DNA from: Methylophaga sp. OBS1
GTDB lineage: Bacteria; Pseudomonadota; Gammaproteobacteria; Nitrosococcales; Methylophagaceae
Reading direction: 5' to 3'
Length of the DNA: 64,000 nucleotides
Assembly: GCF_026319365.1 (NCBI RefSeq)
Contig: NZ_JAPDMS010000001.1
Span: 434,977 to 498,976, forward strand
The position numbers and the translations under genes are program-made. The notes beneath the pieces were generated by a model. The model was not told the DNA's origin, did no database searches, and saw nothing but the letters and a program-made list of their open reading frames with translations. This document shows positions 47,961 through 59,966 of the stretch, piece after piece (the first letter of the stretch is position 1; the number at the start of each line of letters is the position of its first letter).

Positions 47961-49160
47961 TCAGGCTACGCTCTCAACAGCGTGGGATGACAAAAAGTCG
48001 AGTACCAGTCTGCAGACTTTATCCACGATAAGCTCGGCTTCTTCTGCATTGATGATCATCGGTGGTAACAGACGTATGACGGACTCAGCCGTGACGTTGA
48101 TTAACAGGCCTTCAGCGAGCGCCTGTTTGACCAGAGGCGCACAGGGCATACTCAGTTCAATACCGAACATAAAACCCAGTCCACGAACATCCTTGACCCC
48201 CTCCTGGCCGGCCAGTCTGTCCTTAAACGCGTTCAGCATCTGCTGACTGAGCGTGGCAACATGATTGAGCAGTTGTTCCTGCTCAATCGTGTCCAGCACG
48301 GCGAGGGCGGCACTGCAAACCAGCGGGTTGCCACCAAAGGTGGAGCCATGGTTACCAGCTTGTAAGACACCGACGGCAGGACCAGCGACCAGACAGGCAC
48401 CAATCGGCACACCGTTGCCCAGTCCCTTAGCCAGCGTCATCACGTCGGGTAGCAGTTCATCATTGTGCTGAAAAGCAAACCACTGACCGGTACGGCCAAC
48501 CCCGGTCTGCACTTCATCCAGCATCATCAGCAATTTACGCTGTGTGCAAATAGCACGGACACCAGCCAGAAAATCGGGTTCCGGCACTTTGACACCGCCC
48601 TCACCCTGAACGGGTTCAACCAGTACTGCCACCGCTTCCGGCCAATGACCAATTGCCATACGCAGCGCATCCAGGTCGTTGTAGGGTACGCGGACAAAAC
48701 CAGGCAATAACGGGTCAAATCCAACTTGGACCTTGGCATTGCCGGTTGCTGTCAGGGTGGCCATGGTACGGCCATGGAAGCTGCCATCCATCACGATAAT
48801 GACCGGCTTTTCAATGCCCTTGCTATGGCCGTACTTACGGGCAATTTTGATTGCCGCTTCATTAGCTTCAGCACCGGAATTGGAAAAGAATACCTGCTCC
48901 ATGCCGGACAGTTCGGTGAGTTTATCAGCCAACTGCGTCTGTAAGGGGATGTGGTACATATTGGAGGTGTGCACCAGGGTTTCAACCTGATGTTGAACAG
49001 CCCGGGTCACAGCAGGATGACAATGGCCAAGATTGCAGACAGCAATACCACTCAGTGCATCGAGATACTGCTTGTCATTGATGTCTGTTAACCAGGCGCC
49101 TTTTCCACTGGCGAAAGCCACATCGAGTCGCCCATAAGTCGGCATAACCGAATTTGTCAT
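47961..49160 (-). CDS. argD: Acetylornithine aminotransferase
   Basis: 399 residues from the ATG at 49160, nine bases after AAGGAG. The open frame extends to 49253 but that part lies over the sodB terminator and is not translated, I infer. PLP class III features: [31 protein letters not shown] with the PLP aspartate neighbourhood, and [16 protein letters not shown] with the Schiff-base lysine. It works in arginine and possibly lysine synthesis. Confidence 0.96.
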   Translation of the reverse strand: MTNSVMPTYGRLDVAFASGKGAWLTDINDKQYLDALSGIAVCNLGHCHPAVTRAVQHQVETLVHTSNMYHIPLQTQLADKLTELSGMEQVFFSNSGAEANEAAIKIARKYGHSKGIEKPVIIVMDGSFHGRTMATLTATGNAKVQVGFDPLLPGFVRVPYNDLDALRMAIGHWPEAVAVLVEPVQGEGGVKVPEPDFLAGVRAICTQRKLLMMLDEVQTGVGRTGQWFAFQHNDELLPDVMTLAKGLGNGVPIGACLVAGPAVGVLQAGNHGSTFGGNPLVCSAALAVLDTIEQEQLLNHVATLSQQMLNAFKDRLAGQEGVKDVRGLGFMFGIELSMPCAPLVKQALAEGLLINVTAESVIRLLPPMIINAEEAELIVDKVCRLVLDFLSSHAVESVA

Positions 49161-49220
49161 GGCTGAAAACTCCTTGCCCTGACGGCATGAAAACCGGGTC
49201 TTTTTCAGACCTTTGAAACG

Positions 49221-49249
49221 AAAAATGGCAGTTTCTGACGAAACTGCCA
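49221..49249 (-). terminator. Rho-independent terminator between sodB and argD
   Basis: Perfect 10-base stem (49226-49235 with 49240-49249, GGCAGTTTC/GAAACTGCC plus one more pair) around a TGAC tetraloop. On the minus strand it runs straight into TTTTT (49225-49221). It lies 67 bases after the sodB stop and separates sodB from argD. Confidence 0.92.
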
Positions 49250-49316
49250 TCAATCAAAAAAGCGGTATTTTATAAGTTAACGGGAGAGAAGTAAACTGAC
49301 GCCCCTCCCGCTATTC

Positions 49317-49898
49317 TCAGGCCGCGTAGTTGGCTTCAACAAAGTCCCAGTTAACCAGGCCCCAGAAGGCTTCCAGGTACTTAGGGCGCGCGTTGCGATA
49401 GTCGATGTAATAAGCATGTTCCCAGACGTCAACTGTCAGCAGTGGTGTCTGTCCTTCAGTCAGTGGGCAACCGGCATTGCTGGTATTAACGATGGCGATG
49501 CTACCGTCTTTGTTTTTCACCAGCCAGGTCCAGCCTGAACCGAAGTTGGTGGCTGCAGATTTGCTGAAGTCTTCTTTAAATTTGTCGAAAGAACCAAAGG
49601 TTTTATCAATGTCAGCGGCCAGATCACCCGATGGTGCGCCTTTGGCATCAGGTGTCATGCAGTTCCAGTAGAAGGTGTGGTTCCAGACCTGAGCTGCATT
49701 GTTAAAGATACCGCCACTGGCTGAAGTAATGATGTCTTCCAGAGACTTGCCTTCAAATTCAGTACCAGGTACCAGGTTGTTCAGGTTATTCACATAGGTT
49801 TGGTGATGCTTACCATAGTGATATTCGAGCGTTTCAGCTGAAATCGTTGGTTCCAGAGCGTTTTGTGCATAAGGAAGTGGTGGCAATTCAAAAGCCAT
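49317..49898 (-). CDS. sodB: Superoxide dismutase, iron type
   Basis: 193 residues. Metal ligands are His in [10 protein letters not shown], His in [14 protein letters not shown], and Asp/His in [11 protein letters not shown]. The [12 protein letters not shown] segment, with its Gln before the metal histidine, and the overall sequence match FeSOD rather than MnSOD. No signal peptide, so it is cytoplasmic. AGGAG precedes the start. A TTGCTA-N17-TAGACT pair upstream could be its promoter, with low certainty. Confidence 0.96.
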   Translation of the reverse strand: MAFELPPLPYAQNALEPTISAETLEYHYGKHHQTYVNNLNNLVPGTEFEGKSLEDIITSASGGIFNNAAQVWNHTFYWNCMTPDAKGAPSGDLAADIDKTFGSFDKFKEDFSKSAATNFGSGWTWLVKNKDGSIAIVNTSNAGCPLTEGQTPLLTVDVWEHAYYIDYRNARPKYLEAFWGLVNWDFVEANYAA

Positions 49899-50053
49899 AT
49901 TTTTATCTCCTAAATGTGAAAAAAATAACCGAGTAATTAAGTCAATTAGTCTAAAAGAGCCCCTGCGCTATAGCAAGTGCTCATAAGTAGTACTGCCGTC
50001 TATTCATTGACGGTTTTTGATGACTGGCCTTAATAATGACAGCAGTGCTGCCG

Positions 50054-50524
50054 CTAAATTCCGCCGAAAATCGACTGCGACGAGAGATCCAGCCCCATCA
50101 AAATGGCATCCTCCCTGCCCTGCTCAGCCGGGTAATAGCCCCTGCGTATCGACATTTCGTTGAATCCCAGCTGGTGATAAAGCTGCTGTGCGCGGAAATT
50201 GGATTGTCTGACCTCCAGTACCACCAGATTGGCGGAGCGTGTCAGGGCATGGTCAATCACATGCTCAAGAATACGACGACCATAACCTTGCCTTTGCATC
50301 TCGGGTCTGACGCAGATATTGAGCAGATGCGCTTCATCAATCACCAGTTGCACAATGGCATAACCGATAACGACATCAAAAGCGTCACAGTAAACCCAGC
50401 AAAAATGGCCCGCATCAAGACTGTCCGCGAAATTCTTTCTGCTCCAGGGAAAGCGATTCGCCGCTTTCTCAATAGCATGCACCTCAAACAGATCGTCTTC
50501 AAGCATGACACGCGGAAGCATCAT
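50054..50524 (-). CDS. rimI: Ribosomal-protein-alanine N-acetyltransferase
   Basis: 156 residues, a GNAT fold with VRPEMQRQGYGRRILEHVI for acetyl-CoA binding and VLEVRQSNFRAQQLYHQLGF near the end, both typical of RimI. It acetylates the N-terminus of ribosomal protein S18. It follows the holD-like gene by 12 bases, the same pairing as holD-rimI in E. coli. Confidence 0.94.
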   Translation of the reverse strand: MMLPRVMLEDDLFEVHAIEKAANRFPWSRKNFADSLDAGHFCWVYCDAFDVVIGYAIVQLVIDEAHLLNICVRPEMQRQGYGRRILEHVIDHALTRSANLVVLEVRQSNFRAQQLYHQLGFNEMSIRRGYYPAEQGREDAILMGLDLSSQSIFGGI

Positions 50525-50536
50525 TTCAGGACCTTT

Positions 50537-51034
50537 TCAGAACACAGGGCTCAGATGTTTCAGTGCCTGCCAGGCTGCCGCTTTAAGGGATGGCTGCTGC
50601 AGCATCTCCTCCAGGCTGAAACAGGCTAAAAACTGCGCCTGATACTGGCTGACAGTCTCAGGATTGTCAGGGGACAAATCAGGCATCAGTTCAGCAGTTA
50701 TGTCACTCCCCAACAGCAGCACCGACTTATTGGCCATGCTGGCGGTATTAATCTGTTCGAACTCCCTGCTGGTTAAACTCAGTACCTGATCTTGAGTGAG
50801 TCTTGCAGCCTTTAGCATCGCATTAAATAAACGCTTCGCGGCCTCTGACATGGCCTGTGCTTGTGTTACCACAATCAGCTTGACTGGGGCAGCAACATTG
50901 ATATCTGACTGCTCAATCTCGACAGGCGTTTCTGCTGCTCCCTGCTGCGGGTTCTCAGGCTCCGAGCGCCGAAGCGCCCAAAGCTGAATACCCATATCAG
51001 CCAGAATCCGTTGTTGTGAGTTCGAGAGCTGCAT
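50537..51034 (-). CDS. HolD-like DNA polymerase III psi subunit (divergent)
   Basis: 165 residues. Overall similarity is low, but two segments line up with E. coli HolD as I recall it: RILADMGIQLWALRRSE (LQQLGITQWSLRRPG in E. coli) and LTQDQVLSLTSREFEQI (VSPDQVLQLTPEKIAML). The first of these is the chi-binding N-terminal region. The gene immediately precedes rimI, as holD does in E. coli. An insert of about 30 residues follows the first motif. Its start shares one base with the leuA stop. Psi joins the clamp loader to chi and SSB. Moderately sure. Confidence 0.7.
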   Translation of the reverse strand: MQLSNSQQRILADMGIQLWALRRSEPENPQQGAAETPVEIEQSDINVAAPVKLIVVTQAQAMSEAAKRLFNAMLKAARLTQDQVLSLTSREFEQINTASMANKSVLLLGSDITAELMPDLSPDNPETVSQYQAQFLACFSLEEMLQQPSLKAAAWQALKHLSPVF

Positions 51035-52566
51035 CAGACCTGTGGATGGGCTCTTTCTACATGCGCCAGAATTTTATTCAGGGCGTTAAGGTAGGCCTTG
51101 GCCGAGGCAATCACGATATCGGTATCAGCCCCTTGACCACTGACAATGCGACCGCCTTTTTCCAGACGTACATTAACTTCACCCTGGGCATCAGTGCCGG
51201 TGGTGATATTGCTGACTGAATACAACTGCAGTTCTGTATGACTCTGCACAATCGCTTCGATGGCTTTGTAAGCCGCGTCTACCTGGCCACTGCCACTCAT
51301 CTGGGTATGGACTTCATCACCATCCACCGACAGCGTGACATTGGCTACCGGCGTTTCCCCGGTTTCACTGCAGACCTTTAATGACACCAGGGTTATACGC
51401 TCATCTGTAGCCGCTACCACATCACTGACCAACGCCTGAAGATCCTCATCAAAGATCTCATGCTTTTTATCAGCGAGTTCCTTGAACCGGGTAAAGGCCG
51501 CATTAAGCTCTGCCTCCGACTCCAGTTCGATGCCCAGTTCCTGCAGACGGCTGCGGAAAGCATTTCGACCGGAATGTTTGCCCAGAACCATGCGGTTGGT
51601 GTTCCAACCGACATCTTCGGCACGCATGATTTCGTAGGTTTCACGGTTTTTGAGCACGCCATCCTGATGAATACCGGACTCGTGGGCAAAGGCATTGGCG
51701 CCGACAATGGCTTTATTGGGCTGGACCACAAAACCGGTTACCCCGGAAACCAGGCGTGAAGCGGCCAGAATGTGCTGGGTATCGATATGGGTATCACAGG
51801 GAAACATATCCTGACGGGTGCGGACTGCCATCACCACTTCTTCCAGTGCCGCATTACCGGCACGCTCACCCAGGCCGTTAATGGTGCATTCAACCTGACG
51901 GGCACCGCTCATCACTGCTGACAGCGAGTTGGCAACAGCCAGGCCCAGGTCATTATGACAATGCACTGAGAACACAGCTTTATCGGCATTGGGAATGCGT
52001 TCACGCAGCGTGGCAATCAAGGAACCAAACTGATGCGGCAAGTTATAGCCCACCGTATCCGGAATATTGAGTGTGGTCGCACCCGCATCAATAACCGCTT
52101 CCAGAATCCGGCACAGGAAATCGATATCACTACGGCCAGCATCTTCCGGTGAAAACTCGACATCGTCAGTGTACTGACGGGCGTGTTTCACTGCTTTGAC
52201 TGCATTTTCCACCACTTGATCGGGCTCCATTCGCAGCTTCATTTTCATGTGAATCGGCGAGGTGGCGATAAAAGTATGTATGCGAGAGGCGTTGGCCGGT
52301 TTGAGTGCTTCACCGGCACGGTCAATATCGGCTTCCAGCGCCCGGGACAAACTACAGATACGGCTGTCTTTAACGGCTTTCGCCACCGCCTGTACCGCTT
52401 CAAAGTCACCCTGACTGGCAATGGCAAAACCAGCCTCAATCACATCCACGCGCATGCGTTCCAGCGCTTTAGCGATCCGGACTTTTTCATCCTTGGTCAT
52501 CGACGCGCCGGGGCTCTGCTCACCGTCACGCAATGTGGTATCAAAAATAATTAACTGGTCTGTCAT
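51034..52566 (-). CDS. leuA: 2-isopropylmalate synthase
   Basis: 510 residues. [16 protein letters not shown] holds the metal aspartate and catalytic arginine, [13 protein letters not shown] the metal histidines, and [18 protein letters not shown] follows. A C-terminal LeuA allosteric domain (about 385-510) provides leucine feedback inhibition. It condenses 2-ketoisovalerate with acetyl-CoA. It sits downstream of pssA with a 191-base gap containing a 16-base GC palindrome. Confidence 0.97.
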   Translation of the reverse strand: MTDQLIIFDTTLRDGEQSPGASMTKDEKVRIAKALERMRVDVIEAGFAIASQGDFEAVQAVAKAVKDSRICSLSRALEADIDRAGEALKPANASRIHTFIATSPIHMKMKLRMEPDQVVENAVKAVKHARQYTDDVEFSPEDAGRSDIDFLCRILEAVIDAGATTLNIPDTVGYNLPHQFGSLIATLRERIPNADKAVFSVHCHNDLGLAVANSLSAVMSGARQVECTINGLGERAGNAALEEVVMAVRTRQDMFPCDTHIDTQHILAASRLVSGVTGFVVQPNKAIVGANAFAHESGIHQDGVLKNRETYEIMRAEDVGWNTNRMVLGKHSGRNAFRSRLQELGIELESEAELNAAFTRFKELADKKHEIFDEDLQALVSDVVAATDERITLVSLKVCSETGETPVANVTLSVDGDEVHTQMSGSGQVDAAYKAIEAIVQSHTELQLYSVSNITTGTDAQGEVNVRLEKGGRIVSGQGADTDIVIASAKAYLNALNKILAHVERAHPQV

Positions 52567-52603
52567 TTTCCTGCTCCGTATGCAGACGTTGCGCCGTCAT
52601 TAA

Positions 52604-52619
52604 GTCCGGCCGGCCGGAC
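52604..52619. repeat. Perfect 16-bp palindrome upstream of leuA
   Basis: GTCCGGCCGGCCGGAC is fully self-complementary and lies 38-53 bases before the leuA start, where an operator or leader hairpin would sit. It is much more GC-rich than its surroundings. Nearby on the pssA side, TGCAC-ctaaa-GTGCA (about 52699-52713) is another short dyad. No leader peptide with leucine codons is visible in this gap. Confidence 0.45.
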
Positions 52620-52757
52620 AACATTCAAGTCTGTTCTGGTATTCGCAGGACTGAAATCTGGTTTTTGGGCCATCGTCGGCATCACGCTGATTGGTTTTTG
52701 CACCTAAAGTGCATCGCTATGCGTTAAATATTAGGGCTAAAAGCCTCGTCTGCCAAG

Positions 52758-53501
52758 TTATTTGCCGGTGTTACGTTCACTACGATGTTGACGCAGTTTA
52801 AACAGGGTAAATACCGGACCGGAAACAGCATAGACCAGAAAAGCTGAAAACAGGATCAGCGGTGGGTCATTGGCGATCAGGGCAAAAATAAGTACCAGGG
52901 CCAGCATCTTGATAAAAGGCACCCGATTTTTCAAATCCAGTTCCTTGAAGCTGTAGTAGCGCATGGAACTGACCATCAAAATCGCCGCGAAAAACGTAAT
53001 GGGCACCGCCACATTGCTGACCAGCGCTGGATCCAACCCCCGGTCGGTACCCAGCCAGACCCAGCCAGCTACACAGGCTGCAGCAGCAGGACTCGGCAGA
53101 CCCTGGAAATAACGTTTATCAGCAGTGCCGATCTGGGTGTTAAAGCGAGCAAGACGCAAGGCGCCACAGGCAGCATAGATAAAGGCAATCATCCAGCCGA
53201 ATTTGCCCATATCAAGCAAAGCCCAGAGGAACACGACCAGCGCTGGTGCCAGGCCGAAGGCGACCATATCAGACAGACTGTCATATTCAGCACCGAAGGC
53301 GCTTTGTGTATTAGTCATTCTGGCGATACGGCCGTCCAGTCCATCCATGATCATCGCCACAAATATGGCGATAGCAGCAGCATCAAAATCCTGCCGGATT
53401 GCCGCGATAATGGCATAGAAACCGGCAAATAAACCTGCTGTTGTGAACAAATTCGGCAACAGGTAAATACCGCGTCGCTGCTGTTTGTCACTACTGACCA
53501 T
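52758..53501 (-). CDS. pssA: CDP-diacylglycerol-serine O-phosphatidyltransferase
   Basis: 247 residues with seven or eight hydrophobic segments. The CDP-alcohol phosphotransferase motif is DGLDGRIARMTNTQSAFG followed by EYDSLSDMVAFG, giving the D-G-x2-A-R-x8-G-x3-D-x3-D pattern. This is the integral-membrane type II enzyme, unlike the E. coli one. It makes phosphatidylserine for phosphatidylethanolamine. Position between ilvC and leuA is common in gammaproteobacteria. Confidence 0.95.
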   Translation of the reverse strand: MVSSDKQQRRGIYLLPNLFTTAGLFAGFYAIIAAIRQDFDAAAIAIFVAMIMDGLDGRIARMTNTQSAFGAEYDSLSDMVAFGLAPALVVFLWALLDMGKFGWMIAFIYAACGALRLARFNTQIGTADKRYFQGLPSPAAAACVAGWVWLGTDRGLDPALVSNVAVPITFFAAILMVSSMRYYSFKELDLKNRVPFIKMLALVLIFALIANDPPLILFSAFLVYAVSGPVFTLFKLRQHRSERNTGK

Positions 53502-53547
53502 GAATACACTCCCTGATATCGAATAAAAGCATTATGACATCTGCGCT

Positions 53548-53591
53548 ATACAAACAAAACGGGGACGGTCGTTTGCACAACCGTCCCCGTT
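53548..53591 (-). terminator. Rho-independent terminator of the ilvI-ilvH-ilvC operon
   Basis: Perfect 12-base stem AACGGGGACGGT/ACCGTCCCCGTT (53558-53569 with 53580-53591) and a ten-base loop, followed on the minus strand by TTGTTTG. It begins 22 bases after the ilvC stop. Confidence 0.88.
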
Positions 53592-53612
53592 CTTGACACG
53601 TGAAAAAGTCTT

Positions 53613-54656
<1,044 letters not shown>

Positions 54657-54676
54657 TTAAAGCGAAAGGGTGTTAA

Positions 54677-55171
54677 TTACAGGTGCAGACTTTTCTCACC
54701 ACGGGCAATACCAGTGACACCGCTACGCACGGTTTCAATGATTTTGTGCTCAGCCAGGGCATCAATAAATGAGTCCAGCTTGGCACAGGCACCGGTCAGC
54801 TCGATAGTGTATGTCGAGGTTGTAACGTCAATGATGTGACCACGGAAAATATCCGCCAGGCGTTTCACATCTTCACGCTGAGCCATGGAAGATGCCTTGA
54901 CTTTGATCAGCATCATTTCACGCTCAATGTGTGGTCCTTCAGTCAGATCCAGCAGTTTCACCACATCAACCAGCTTGTTCAGCTGCTTGGTGATTTGCTC
55001 GATAATGCGTTCGGTACCCGATGTCACGATGGTCATACGAGACAGCGTCGGGTCTTCGGTAGGCGCGACAGTCAAGGATTCGATGTTGTAACCCCGTGCA
55101 GAGAACAAACCGGCCACACGCGACAATGCCCCTGCTTCGTTTTCGATCAGGATGGAAATGATGTGACGCAT
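54677..55171 (-). CDS. ilvH: Acetolactate synthase small (regulatory) subunit
   Basis: 164 residues from the ATG at 55171, one base after the stop codon of the large subunit; the frame is open further upstream within ilvI but MRHIISILIENEAGALSRV is the standard start. An ACT domain (1-75) binds valine for feedback inhibition, and the C-terminal domain activates the catalytic subunit. Confidence 0.96.
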   Translation of the reverse strand: MRHIISILIENEAGALSRVAGLFSARGYNIESLTVAPTEDPTLSRMTIVTSGTERIIEQITKQLNKLVDVVKLLDLTEGPHIEREMMLIKVKASSMAQREDVKRLADIFRGHIIDVTTSTYTIELTGACAKLDSFIDALAEHKIIETVRSGVTGIARGEKSLHL

Positions 55172-55172
55172 G

Positions 55173-56915
55173 TTAAGACAGCTCCCTCTCTGGGTCTTGT
55201 GGTGGTTCACAGTAAGGCGACATATGCATGTCGTTATGTGCCTTACCCTGGGCAATCATCGGGTACACGTTTTCAGTCTGGTCAGTCACGATATCGAAGA
55301 ACACCAGACGATCTTTCATCGCAAAACCGCGTTCCAGTTCTTTGCGCAGATCTTCCGGCTTCTCAATACGGATACCAACATGACCATAACTCTCGGTCAG
55401 CTTGACGAAATCCGGCAATGACTCCATGTAGGAATGCGAGTAACGGTTTTCATAGAAAAATTCCTGCCACTGACGCACCATACCGAGATAACGATTATTG
55501 AGGGCAACAATCTTAACCGGCAAACCGTATTGCAGACAGGTTGACAGTTCCTGAATACACATCTGAATACTGCCCTCCCCCGTGACACAGATAACCGTAT
55601 CTTCAGGGAAAGCAAACTGCACGCCCATAGCAGCCGGCAGACCAAAGCCCATGGTGCCGAGACCACCGGAATTAATCCAGCGGTTAGGTTCATCAAAGCC
55701 GTAGTACTGTGCCGCCCACATCTGATGCTGACCGACGTCAGAAGTCACATAGGCATCGCCATTGGTGATCTCATGGATCATCTCAACGACCATCTGCGGT
55801 TTGATCTTGTCGCTGTTGCGGTCATAGGACAGGCACTTCATTCCACGCCAGCCGTTGATTTCCGCCCACCAGGCATCAATCGCCTTCTTGTCGGGTGACT
55901 TCTTGGTGGTTTCCAACAAGCCGTTCATTTCCTGCAATACATCAGGCACACTGCCTACGATTGGGATATCAACGGTAATCGTTTTTGAAATCGATGACGG
56001 GTCAATATCGATATGAATGATCTTGGCATCCGGGCAGAACTCGGCAATTTTGCCAGTAACCCGGTCATCAAAACGTGCACCGATAGCAATCAAGACATCG
56101 CAGTCATGCATCGCCATGTTGGCTTCGTAGGTACCGTGCATGCCCAGCATACCAATGAATTGCTCATCACTGGATGGGTAAGCCCCCAGCCCCATCAGGG
56201 TACTGGTAATCGGATAACCCAGCTTGCGCACAAACTTGCGAAGTTCTTCTGAACCTTTGCCCAATACCACACCGCCACCGGTGTAAATCATCGGTTTCTT
56301 GGCAGACAGAAGCAGATCCACCGCGCGCTTGATCTGACCGCTATGGCCTTTCAAGGTCGGCTGGTAAGAACGCATCTGAACCGTTTCCGGGTAGTGGTAT
56401 GGAATCTTGATATTCGGATCAGTAATGTCTTTCGGTACGTCGACTACAACCGGACCGGGACGGCCAGTGGTCGCAACATAGAAAGCTTTCTTAACGGTTT
56501 CCGCCAGATCATTAATGTCTTTAACCAGAAAGTTATGTTTGACGCACGGACGGGTGATACCCACGGCATCGACTTCTTGGAAGGCATCACTACCGATGTT
56601 GGCAGTCGCGACCTGACCGGTAATAACCACCATAGGAATAGAGTCCATATAGGCAGTGGCAATACCGGTAACGGCATTGGTAGCACCAGGACCCGATGTG
56701 ACTAAGACGACACCAGGCTTACCTGTAGCCCGTGCATAACCATCTGCTGCATGCGTCGCTGCCTGTTCGTGGCGCACCAGGACGTGTTTGACATCCTCCT
56801 GGTTATACAGTGCATCGTAGATATGCAGCACTGCACCGCCCGGATAACCGAACAGGAAATCGACACCTTCGTCTTTGAGACACTGAACCAGTATCTCGCC
56901 ACCGCTTAATTCCAC
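55173..56915 (-). CDS. ilvI: Acetolactate synthase large (catalytic) subunit
   Basis: 580 residues from a GTG at 56915, six bases after AAGAGGG; the start [13 protein letters not shown] matches known orthologues. [31 protein letters not shown] with the catalytic glutamate, and the thiamine-diphosphate/Mg motif [14 protein letters not shown]... through LNNRYLGMV are present. It condenses two pyruvates, or pyruvate with 2-ketobutyrate. First gene of the ilv operon, divergent from pyrC. Confidence 0.97.
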   Translation of the reverse strand: MELSGGEILVQCLKDEGVDFLFGYPGGAVLHIYDALYNQEDVKHVLVRHEQAATHAADGYARATGKPGVVLVTSGPGATNAVTGIATAYMDSIPMVVITGQVATANIGSDAFQEVDAVGITRPCVKHNFLVKDINDLAETVKKAFYVATTGRPGPVVVDVPKDITDPNIKIPYHYPETVQMRSYQPTLKGHSGQIKRAVDLLLSAKKPMIYTGGGVVLGKGSEELRKFVRKLGYPITSTLMGLGAYPSSDEQFIGMLGMHGTYEANMAMHDCDVLIAIGARFDDRVTGKIAEFCPDAKIIHIDIDPSSISKTITVDIPIVGSVPDVLQEMNGLLETTKKSPDKKAIDAWWAEINGWRGMKCLSYDRNSDKIKPQMVVEMIHEITNGDAYVTSDVGQHQMWAAQYYGFDEPNRWINSGGLGTMGFGLPAAMGVQFAFPEDTVICVTGEGSIQMCIQELSTCLQYGLPVKIVALNNRYLGMVRQWQEFFYENRYSHSYMESLPDFVKLTESYGHVGIRIEKPEDLRKELERGFAMKDRLVFFDIVTDQTENVYPMIAQGKAHNDMHMSPYCEPPQDPERELS

Positions 56916-57073
56916 GTGTTTCCCTCTTAATCTCGTCACGAGAAGCTTAAAAACATCAAACGTGTAAAGTTACTTGTAATGCGTGATAAGGTCAAGAACA
57001 AGCGCTGTTGCCCTTCGAGCGCGGATCACAAGTTTTTCAGCTTAAGCTATTTGCTATGGCATAATTCGCGGCT

Positions 57074-58123
57074 ATGACACAAATAAAACCAACTGAAATT
57101 ACCCTCACCCGTCCCGACGACTGGCATCTCCACTTGCGGGACGATTCTGCACTTTCCCGCACCGTGCCCGACACCGCGCGCGTATTCGCCCGTGCGATTG
57201 TGATGCCTAATTTACGCCCGCCGGTGACGACTGTCGACATGGCCCGGGATTATCGTCAGCGCATCATGGCCGCATTGCCTGAAGACAGTGTATTTCAGCC
57301 ATTAATGACCCTGTACCTGACAGACAACACCCGCGCCGATGAAATTCACCGCGCCAAAGACAGCGGGTTTGTTCATGCTGTCAAACTTTACCCGGCCGGT
57401 GCAACCACCAATTCCGATGCCGGTGTCACTGACCTCAAACATTGCCACGCTGCTTTGGAAGCCATGCAGGAGCGCGGCGTTCCACTGCTGGTTCATGGTG
57501 AGGTCACCAGTGCCGATATCGACGTCTTTGATCGCGAAAAAGTCTTCATCGACCGCGTGCTGCAACCGCTGTTAAAAGACTTTCCTGAACTTAAAGTCGT
57601 GTTCGAACATATCACCACTGCCGATGCCGCGGTGTTTGTTGCCGAAGCGGAAGATCGTATCGCTGCCACCATCACACCACATCACTTGCTGCTGAACCGC
57701 AATGATCTGCTGGTTGGTGGTATTCACCCGCATCATTACTGTTTGCCGGTATTAAAGCGCAATACCCATCAACAGGCGTTGATTCAGGCGGCGACCAGTG
57801 GCAGTCCCAAGTTCTTTCTGGGGACTGACAGTGCACCACACCCGCGTGCAGGCAAAGAGAGTAGTTGCGGCTGCGCAGGTATTTACAGTGCTCATGCGGC
57901 TATTGAGCTCTACGCTGAAGCGTTTGAAATGGCCGGCGCGCTGGACAAACTGGAAGGCTTTGCCAGCTTACATGGCCCTGACTTTTATGGTCTGCCCAGA
58001 AATACCGACAACATCACCCTGACCAAACAAAACTGGCAGGTGCCGGATAAGTTGAGTTTCGCCGGTGATGAATTGGTACCGATGCGGGCAGGCGGGCTGA
58101 TTGGCTGGCAACTAACGGCCTGA
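57074..58123 (+). CDS. pyrC: Dihydroorotase
   Basis: 349 residues, class [20 protein letters not shown] has the metal histidines, [18 protein letters not shown] the lysine that is carboxylated, and [18 protein letters not shown] the catalytic aspartate. It closes carbamoyl aspartate to dihydroorotate in pyrimidine synthesis. A CATAAT box lies only eight bases before the ATG, so any transcript from it would have almost no leader. The last 12 bases overlap the convergent GGDEF gene. Confidence 0.97.
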   Translation: MTQIKPTEITLTRPDDWHLHLRDDSALSRTVPDTARVFARAIVMPNLRPPVTTVDMARDYRQRIMAALPEDSVFQPLMTLYLTDNTRADEIHRAKDSGFVHAVKLYPAGATTNSDAGVTDLKHCHAALEAMQERGVPLLVHGEVTSADIDVFDREKVFIDRVLQPLLKDFPELKVVFEHITTADAAVFVAEAEDRIAATITPHHLLLNRNDLLVGGIHPHHYCLPVLKRNTHQQALIQAATSGSPKFFLGTDSAPHPRAGKESSCGCAGIYSAHAAIELYAEAFEMAGALDKLEGFASLHGPDFYGLPRNTDNITLTKQNWQVPDKLSFAGDELVPMRAGGLIGWQLTA

Positions 58124-59089
58124 TTGTTCTTTTTTCGATCGGTTTTTGCGCTGGTACATCAACTGATCGCCCTCGGCCAGCAGATCGTCCAGATCCTGAT
58201 GTTTAGCTGGATCGAAATGAACCACGCCATGAGAGTATGCAATTTTGTAATCCAGCGGTTGCTCACGGTTGGCCTGCTCGACCATGCCGGTAAAGCGGGT
58301 GAGAATCTTGTCTACATCTGATTTGTTTGTGTTAGGCAGGAGCAGCGCGAACTCGTCACCGCCAATCCGGGCAGCAATATCGCTCTGCCGACAGATCTTT
58401 TTCAGCATACTGGAGAAAGTTTTCAATGCCTTGTCACCCTCGGCATGACCGAATTGGTCATTGATAGGTTTGAAGTTATTCAGATCAAGAAACACCAGGC
58501 TGACAGGTAAATTCTGACGCTGACACAGACTCAGCGCCTGATTGGCATTTGAGAAAAAACCGCGGCGGTTCGGAATTTCAGTCAATTCATCGACTGTCGC
58601 CAATTGCACAGCCTGAATTTCATGTTCGACGATCTTTGCCAGATCTTCGAGTATAAGGCGCTCACGGCGACTGAAGTGACGGGGCTTGGAATCCAGAAGG
58701 CAAAGCGTCCCCAGTTTCTTACCATCAAGGTAGCGAATTGGATAGCCAGCGTAGAAGCGAATATGAGGCTCACCGATGACCAGCGGATTATCTGCAAAGC
58801 GCGGATCCTGGTGTGTATCTTCAATCACGAACGCTTCATCGCCGAGAATGGCATGACCGCAAAAAGAGACATCTCTGTCTGTCTCTGTCAGATTCGCTCC
58901 CTGGCAGGACTTGAACCACTGACGGTTTTCATCAACCAGACTCACCAACGCAACAGGGACTTCAAACACATGCAATGCCAGTCGGGTCAGTCTGTCGAAA
59001 CGCTCGTCCCTGTCAGTATCAAGAAGATTCAGCGACCTCAGCGTGACGATGCGTGATTCTTCATCAACCGGTTTTGCTGGAATTTGCAT
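58112..59089 (-). CDS. GAF-GGDEF diguanylate cyclase
   Basis: 325 residues from the ATG at 59089, with GGAG five bases upstream. An N-terminal GAF domain (about 15-165) of the type found in soluble cyclases contains [33 protein letters not shown] and FYAGYPI. The GGDEF domain has an intact GGDEF at 243-247 and an RxxD inhibitory site (RQSD) five residues upstream. It should make cyclic di-GMP with product inhibition. No membrane segment. Confidence 0.94.
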   Translation of the reverse strand: MQIPAKPVDEESRIVTLRSLNLLDTDRDERFDRLTRLALHVFEVPVALVSLVDENRQWFKSCQGANLTETDRDVSFCGHAILGDEAFVIEDTHQDPRFADNPLVIGEPHIRFYAGYPIRYLDGKKLGTLCLLDSKPRHFSRRERLILEDLAKIVEHEIQAVQLATVDELTEIPNRRGFFSNANQALSLCQRQNLPVSLVFLDLNNFKPINDQFGHAEGDKALKTFSSMLKKICRQSDIAARIGGDEFALLLPNTNKSDVDKILTRFTGMVEQANREQPLDYKIAYSHGVVHFDPAKHQDLDDLLAEGDQLMYQRKNRSKKEQSGR

Positions 59090-59185
59090 ACGGGCTCCAT
59101 TTACTGACTGAATTGCAACATAACACACTCTGACACAAGAACTGTCACCATAACTCCAGTCGATTATGTGAAACAGCGCACAGAA

Positions 59186-59216
59186 ATAAAAAACCCCGAG
59201 CCAGGGCTCAGGGTTT
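59186..59216 (-). terminator. Rho-independent terminator of purC
   Basis: On the minus strand AAACCCTGAGCC pairs with GGCTCGGGGTTT with one bulge around a very short loop, followed by TTTATTTC. It lies about 30 bases after the purC stop and ends the dapA-bamC-MBL-purC run. Confidence 0.85.
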
Positions 59217-59244
59217 GTTTACTTGAATTTGTTTGAATCAGGAC

Positions 59245-59955
59245 TCAGAGTGGTACACCAATGCGCTGAGCGACTTCTTCATAAGCCTCAATAACACCGC
59301 CCAGGCCTTGCCTGAAACGATCCTTATCCAACTTCTTGCGGGTTTCGGCGTCCCATAAACGACAACCATCCGGACTAAACTCGTCACCCAGATAGACGGC
59401 CCCTTTAAACAGACCAAACTCCAGCTTGTAATCGACCAGAATCATACCCGCATCAGCAAACAGCTTCTTCAAAAGCTCATTAACTTTGAACGTTAACGCT
59501 TTCATTTCATTGACTTCTTCAGGCTTTGCCCAGCCAAATGTTTCGATGTGATACTCATTAACCATGGGGTCATGCAGCGCGTCATTTTTGAGGAAAAATT
59601 CAAACACCGGCGGCGTCAGTTCCATACCATCTTCCACCCCCAGACGACGGACCAGACTGCCGGATGCCACATTACGCACCACACATTCAACCGGAATCAT
59701 CTTCATATTTTTGACCAGAGACTCGGTATCATTGAGCCGTTTTTCAAAATGAGTCGGCACGCCGTTATCGGCAAGATACTGCATGATGTGAGCATTGAAT
59801 TTATTATTGACTTCACCTTTTCGGCTCAGCTGTTCAACTTTTTCCCCGTCAAAGGCGGATGTATCGTCTCTGAAACTCAGGACCACGTAATCATTGTCAT
59901 CAGTGGCAAAAACGCTTTTGGCCTTGCCTGAGTACAGTTCTTGTTTCTTTTCCAT
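59245..59955 (-). CDS. purC: SAICAR synthetase
   Basis: 236 residues. [14 protein letters not shown] at the N-terminus, [31 protein letters not shown] and [13 protein letters not shown] are conserved in PurC. It joins aspartate to CAIR in purine synthesis. Last gene of the dapA-bamC-MBL-purC group and 11 bases from the MBL gene. Confidence 0.97.
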   Translation of the reverse strand: MEKKQELYSGKAKSVFATDDNDYVVLSFRDDTSAFDGEKVEQLSRKGEVNNKFNAHIMQYLADNGVPTHFEKRLNDTESLVKNMKMIPVECVVRNVASGSLVRRLGVEDGMELTPPVFEFFLKNDALHDPMVNEYHIETFGWAKPEEVNEMKALTFKVNELLKKLFADAGMILVDYKLEFGLFKGAVYLGDEFSPDGCRLWDAETRKKLDKDRFRQGLGGVIEAYEEVAQRIGVPL

Positions 59956-59966
59956 TGCTATTCTCT

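Noticed and set aside
49161..49253. Longer start for argD
   Set aside because: The extension would translate through the sodB terminator stem. The ATG at 49160 has a good AAGGAG.
50008..50030. CCGTC-N8-GACGG followed by TTTTT on the plus strand
   Set aside because: It has the shape of a short terminator, but no plus-strand gene precedes it; sodB and rimI are both on the minus strand. Probably chance or an antisense terminator.
55172..55255. Longer start for ilvH
   Set aside because: The extension lies inside the ilvI coding end. The ATG at 55171 matches the conserved N-terminus.
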